Shown piece by piece: positions 59,753-64,000 of a stretch of 64,000 bases of DNA. Numbering within the stretch: the first letter of the stretch is position 1; the number at the start of each line of letters is the position of its first letter. Origin of the DNA: Areca catechu (taxonomy: Eukaryota > Streptophyta > Magnoliopsida > Arecales > Arecaceae); the NCBI GenBank assembly GCA_021397845.1, contig CM038042.1:31506418-31570417 (forward strand), given 5' to 3'. The position numbers and the translations under genes are program-made. The notes under the pieces are model-generated. The model saw only the letters and a program-made list of their open reading frames with translations. It did no database searches and was not told the origin of the DNA.

Positions 59753-61000
59753 CTAATCAAGTAAAGCGTTCTCAATGTGGATTTCTCCTATGACACAAAA
59801 AATTGTTGGAGACCCGGGATCCTTATATTTTATGGACATGTGACTTAACAAGTATGAGCTCACGCTTATTGCTAAGAAAGCTCTCTTTGGTACATTGGTG
59901 GTTCTTTTCTTGGTGCAAAGATCTTTTAAGAATTTGGCATAAGTCAGAACCTGTTGGATCATGTCTCGAAGGTATGGATCTTTCTGGTTTCCTAATTATT
60001 TCACATTATAAGTTCTTTTTAGCTAGGTCTAGAATTTGCTAGGCTTTATTTGGTTCCTTATACATAAATTGACCCTGGCACATGGACTCTAGCATGGTTC
60101 TTGAATTTGAATCTAGACTTTCATAAATTATTTGGCATAGCCTCCAAGTTCTATTCCATGGTGTAGGCATTGGGTAAGAGGTTCTTGAAATGGTCAAAGT
60201 ATTTCCAGAATAACTTGCTAACTAGTTGATACAATTGGTTTAGTTTATTTCTAATTTTAGCTATTTTATGATGAGAAAAATATTTTTTTAGGAATACTCT
60301 TACAAATACCTCTCAAGTCGTGATAGAATGATTTGAAGACTATAGAGCTACTTTTTAGCATTATCCTTAAGAACAAAATTGATCAATCTCAGCTTGATTC
60401 ATCTTCTAACAATTATTGAAGCCTCATGGTTGCACAAACTTCTTCAAATTCCAAAATAAATATGTATGCATCGCTATTCTTGTAAATTTTGGAAGCATAT
60501 TAATGATCTATGATTTGATTTCAAATTGTTTGTAGTTGGTTGGAGCAACCTTATGTAAGAAGGTTAGACAGAACTACCTAGATAACATAAATCCTTAAGG
60601 ATTTGGGGCTAATTTGTTACATCCATTTACAGGTCATAGGATTTAAAATAGGAATTAAATCAGTTCTAACTAATCAACCTAATATCCTTCTCCATACAGG
60701 AAGTGAAGAATTTACTATATTTACTATATCTCTATCTTTTAGAATTGTGTGTGTTATATATATATATATAATTTTTTTAGAAACTTTTCTTCCAAGGTTC
60801 TAATTTAATTCAATATTTTCATACCCTAGGAAAACCATGCAACATAACTTCCAGTTATATTAGGGAAACCTTATATCAGGGCAATCAAGATTGAAAAATA
60901 TCTAAGATATTTTTTTTTCTTTTTTTTGGTGAAACAAAGAAGAGAAGAAGGAAGAGTTCTTAAGGTGAGAATCTAGAGAAATTTTTTAATTTTTTATTTT
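59753..61000 (-). pseudogene. Athila-like gag and gag-protease linker
   Basis: The piece at 59753-59962 has TYAKFLKDLCTKKRTTNVPK and KYKDPGSPTIFCVIGEIHIE, the segment just before the protease active site. Upstream, fragments of capsid are readable in several frames, including LPKFTRIAMHTYLFWNLKKF near 60440-60500. Stops are frequent. Confidence 0.65.
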
Positions 61001-61680
61001 TTCAAATAAGTTTTGTATAGAATTAATTCTATCCTAGTGTTAGCCTAGAACTAGACACTCCTAACTATTTCAAGTCGACCTTCGAGCACTCCAAGTTTGA
61101 ACCAATTCACCAAATTCATCAGGTAAGTGTAAGATTAGTAGAAGTCCCCCCGTTACTTTTCTTAGACACCAATTGATTGGCCAAGTTAGTGAAACAGAAT
61201 CAATTAAAGAACCACATTTCTTCAGGATTAAGATTTCTGAACTACTTTCCTAGATACCAATTCAATGATCGAAACTAGCTTGGTATAACTCTTAGATATC
61301 CTTGTCCTAATAAGCTTGAGTGTCCCTAGAGTCAGTGTCTAATTAATTTTATTTACAACTTGGGTTAAGCAAATAAAGATGACTTGTTTGTAGGCTAAGG
61401 AAGGGTAATGAACTTTCCACATTATCTTATTTAGATTTGTACCCTTAAAGTAATTAAAAATGCTTATACACAACTAAAAAGAATAAACAAGTTTAAATTA
61501 AAAACTAATACTAAACTAAGATCAAAATAATATGCTCAAATAAGAAGAAATAGTTTAAATTATCTACCTAGCTTCCAGCACTCACTAACCTAAAAAAAAA
61601 CTAAGAAGTTAGAAAGATCATACTAAAGTTAAACTAAAAGCATGAAGAACAAGAATTTTGAAACATAATTTAAAACACAC
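61001..61680 (-). other. Athila-like leader and worn gag start
   Basis: AT-rich, with no motif recognised. It lies between gag fragments and the PBS. Confidence 0.5.
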
Positions 61681-61685
61681 CAATT

Positions 61686-61708
61686 CCTAGCAATGATACC
61701 AAAAACTT
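61686..61708 (-). promoter_or_regulatory. Degenerate primer binding site of the Athila-like element
   Basis: The minus strand reads TTTTTGGTATCATTGCTAGG beside the right LTR. Athila elements usually have TTTGGCGCCGTTGCCGGGG (Asp tRNA, from family knowledge). Most differences are C-to-T or G-to-A at CG sites. Confidence 0.65.
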
Positions 61709-61710
61709 AA

Positions 61711-63136
61711 TGTATTTTAAATTTAAATTGCCAGTGCATGGTGTGCAGTATAGCACGTCCGGCGAGTATGGATCGATCCAACAAGCAATTAGATATTTGA
61801 ACTGGATTCAAATCCTTGCTTAAACGAGCTTTAACAAAGATTGTGAGAAATTATTTCCTTACTTTCTATTTAAAGCAAAAATTAATAAATTATAGAGATA
61901 AATAATCTAAAGATCTAGGACTTTTGAATCCAGTAGACCAATAACTTAGAGAGCCTTTCTATGATTTTTCTCATAATATCCTTTCAACTTCTTTCTTTGT
62001 ATTAACTAATAATAGATTATGAAGAGATTCTAATCCAACAATATTCTATCAAGGTTCCTATAAGGAAGAACAGAAAAAGTTTAAATATTATGAGCCTTCT
62101 ATCAGTTACCCTTCTTGCACCGAATCAAGTATGAACTGTGAAGGGATTGAAATCCAATAATAGTCCATCAAGTCTCTTGACAAGAAATTGAAAAGAAAGA
62201 AGGACACCAAAAAAAATTAAAAGTCCAAGAAGAGATCTTAGAAAAAGCTTCTAATCATAGTGTAGCTTCATTGCCAATTCTAGGAGATTTGCTTAGCCAG
62301 ATATGATCTAAATTAATATTTTAAAATTATTTTAAAATATAAAATAAATTCTACACTACTTGCTGAAATTTAAATTATAAAATTTATAGATGTGTAGAAA
62401 TTAAACTATCCTAATTGCAGAAATTAAATTACAAGAATATAAACTATCCTAGTGTTAAAATAAAAAGTACAAGAAAATAATTGAAATAAGAAGAATATTT
62501 TTTTTGCTAAAAAATTGATTACAAAAATATTTAACTTCTAAGCATTAACAGGGCTTGGAGTTAAAAATAAAATTTTTAGAACCTAACAGAGACTCTTTTT
62601 CTCTTAGCTCACTCTCCTTCTCGTATGATGAAAGGATGAAAAAAAGTGGAAAGTGCCTTTCTATGGAGTATATAAGCCTTTTCATAGGTATCAGAAAAGA
62701 AGGATTGTTTACATTTTTTTAACGTGGGACTAAAAAAATAAAGAGATTTAAATTTTGGATGAATCTAGCCATAATTCTCTTTCTAATTCATTAATGAATC
62801 TGAACGCAAATCCTCTTAAAATTCATTGATGAATATGGTCCCAAATCTCCTTTAAGTTCATTGGTGATCTGCATGAAGGCTCCTTATAACCAAGTTGTTG
62901 GTCCATGGTAGACCGATAGCATGTGAGCTTTATTGGACCACCTTTAAGATGAGTGTTGGGCTCTAATTATTTACTATTTAGACTCTAATTTATATCCTTT
63001 AGGTTTGTAGATCAGGCTTTTTATGATGATGTACCTCTTTTCTGCAAAATATAAGAAAAAAGCATCAATTCTAAAAATATAAAGATAATTTGATCTATAA
63101 ATTAATACTTCTATGGCAAGATTTATGCACATCTCA
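61711..63136 (-). repeat. 5' LTR of the Athila-like element (right)
   Basis: 1426 bp from TGTATTTTAAATTT to CACATCTCA, homologous to 48843-50254 with many substitutions, so the insertion is old. Confidence 0.88.
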
Positions 63137-63169
63137 ATTTGCTTTCGCTTATTCATCTTGATTGCTGAT

Positions 63170-64000
63170 TGTTAACTCTGGTCTTGATTTTGATGTTTGA
63201 CAAAAGACTTAAGTATATATGAGTACTAATGTGTGTTAAAAGTTTTATTAGATACAAGTACTCATTAATGTTAAAAGATTGTCATTTAGTTGAAGAAGCC
63301 ATGGATTTTCAAGTTAAAAGGGCTTTGGAATGATATGGAAGAACTTGAAGAGGCTAAAAATCAATTTTGGAGAAGTTTCAGTAAGTTTCAGCACTGGCAC
63401 AATCAAGTGTCGACTCATGAAGAAGTTCTTGTGTCGACTCAAGGCCGAGAACAAGAAAAATACAGAACTATGAAAATCCAAATTTTTGCCTTGAGCTGAC
63501 CTCAAGTATCAACTCACTGTACAAGTGTCGACTCATGAACTGTACAAGTATCGACTCACTGTGCGAGTGTCGACTCATGAATAGTATAAGTGTCGACTCA
63601 TGAACTGTGTAAGTGTCGACTCTTGGAGTAACGGTTAGTTTTTCAGAAGTGCAGAATTGATTCAACATGCTTCAAACAGCTAATTTTTCATTCCCAACGA
63701 TCATAAATGGTCATCTATGGTTTGGATAGCTATATAAATACTAAAAATTAAATGGGGAAGCAATCCTTTAGTGAGATAATTAAATATCCTTCAAGGATTC
63801 AAGAGTTGAGTAGTTCAAGCCTTCAAGCTTCCAAAGATAAGAGAGTGATCCAAGTCCACAACATCAAGCTTCATTCAAAGGCTTCAACAAATTGAAGACA
63901 AGCTTTTCAACATCATCCAAGGGCTTCAAAGAGATACTTAATTAATTTTAGAAAGCTTTATTGTATTTTTTATTTTCATTCTTACATTGTTGTATCAAAG
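63170..64000 (+). repeat. Sirevirus-like LTR, right end off the window
   Basis: It starts TGTTAACTCTGGTCTTGATTT and resembles, on the plus strand, the reverse complement of the Sirevirus LTR above (TTTTGATGATTAACAAAAGG versus TTTTGATGTTTGACAAAAGA). It carries GTGTCGACTCATGA-type repeats at about 63409-63620 and a TATATAAATA box at 63731-63740. Whether it is a solo LTR or the 5' LTR of an element cannot be seen. Confidence 0.75.
63731..63740 (+). promoter_or_regulatory. TATA box in the edge Sirevirus-like LTR
   Basis: TATATAAATA lies about 560 bp into the LTR, just after the GTCGAC repeats. The spacing fits a U3/R border. Confidence 0.65.

Larger units (their letters stand above)
48843..63136 (-). 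mobile_element. Athila-like Ty3/gypsy element, degraded, carrying a nested element
   Basis: Left LTR 48843-50254 and right LTR 61711-63136 are homologous; the minus strand reads TGATAAG...AATACA in the left one. The interior holds gag, protease, RT, RNase H and integrase on the minus strand in the gypsy order. The PBS beside the right LTR is an Asp-tRNA-like TTTGG site, as in Athila. The flanking five bases (TATGA on the left, ATTTG on the right) do not match, so no target duplication is visible. The interior is split by the element at 50949-55820. Confidence 0.88.

Noticed and set aside
48843..63136. Endogenous pararetrovirus as source of the RT at 58 kb
   Set aside because: The RT is joined to an integrase, flanked by LTRs and has Athila-type protease and polypurine context, so it is a Ty3/gypsy retrotransposon.

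Overview
This is nuclear DNA from a flowering plant. The only host gene I can name is the plant form of SRP9 (signal recognition particle 9 kDa protein), on the minus strand at the left edge. Everything from about 7.9 kb to the right edge is nested LTR retrotransposon sequence. The mix (a Tat-type Ty3/gypsy element with antisense genes, a Sirevirus-type Ty1/copia element, Athila-type gypsy elements) and the high density of nesting suggest a large monocot genome, possibly a palm. That taxonomic guess is inference; nothing in the window proves the species. I see no tRNA, rRNA or CRISPR array.

Layout. (1) 21-7204, minus strand: SRP9 exons 1-3, with a 6.8-kb second intron; the last exon lies beyond the left edge. 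(2) 7950-21816, plus strand: a nearly full-length Tat-lineage gypsy element with two LTRs and target duplication GTATG. It carries degraded gag, protease, RT, RNase H, a second archaeal-type RNase H and integrase. Between integrase and the 3' LTR are two antisense ORF blocks. A 2.3-kb copia solo LTR (10160-12479, duplication GGATC) sits in its gag. (3) 22727-23604: a reverse-oriented solo LTR of a related gypsy family, duplication ATGCT. (4) 25.3-28.3, 39.29-39.74 and 47.28-47.88 kb: pieces of a second, minus-oriented Tat element, recognised by its antisense-gene cassette (here on the plus strand) and by its protease.

(5) 28323-39281, minus strand: a complete Sirevirus-like copia element inside that second Tat element (duplication GCCAA), with gag, pol, an extra ORF after pol, several polypurine tracts and LTRs full of GTCGAC palindromes. 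(6) 39738-47280, plus strand: a rearranged copia element in the order RT/RH fragment, LTR, PBS, gag, integrase, RT. It belongs to the same family as the solo LTR at 10160. (7) 48843-63136, minus strand: an Athila-like gypsy element, itself invaded by a deleted plus-strand Athila-like element at 50949-55820 (duplication ATCTA). (8) 63170 to the right edge: the start of another Sirevirus-like LTR.

Almost every retroelement gene is broken, and in the best-preserved Tat element the breaks look mostly like C-to-T or G-to-A changes, as expected for silenced, methylated copies. The most interesting biology is the antisense cassette of the two Tat elements. Both carry a long PF04195-like ORF with a short phase-1 intron at the corresponding place (80 and 78 bp), followed by a second, shorter coiled-coil unit related to the tail of the first.
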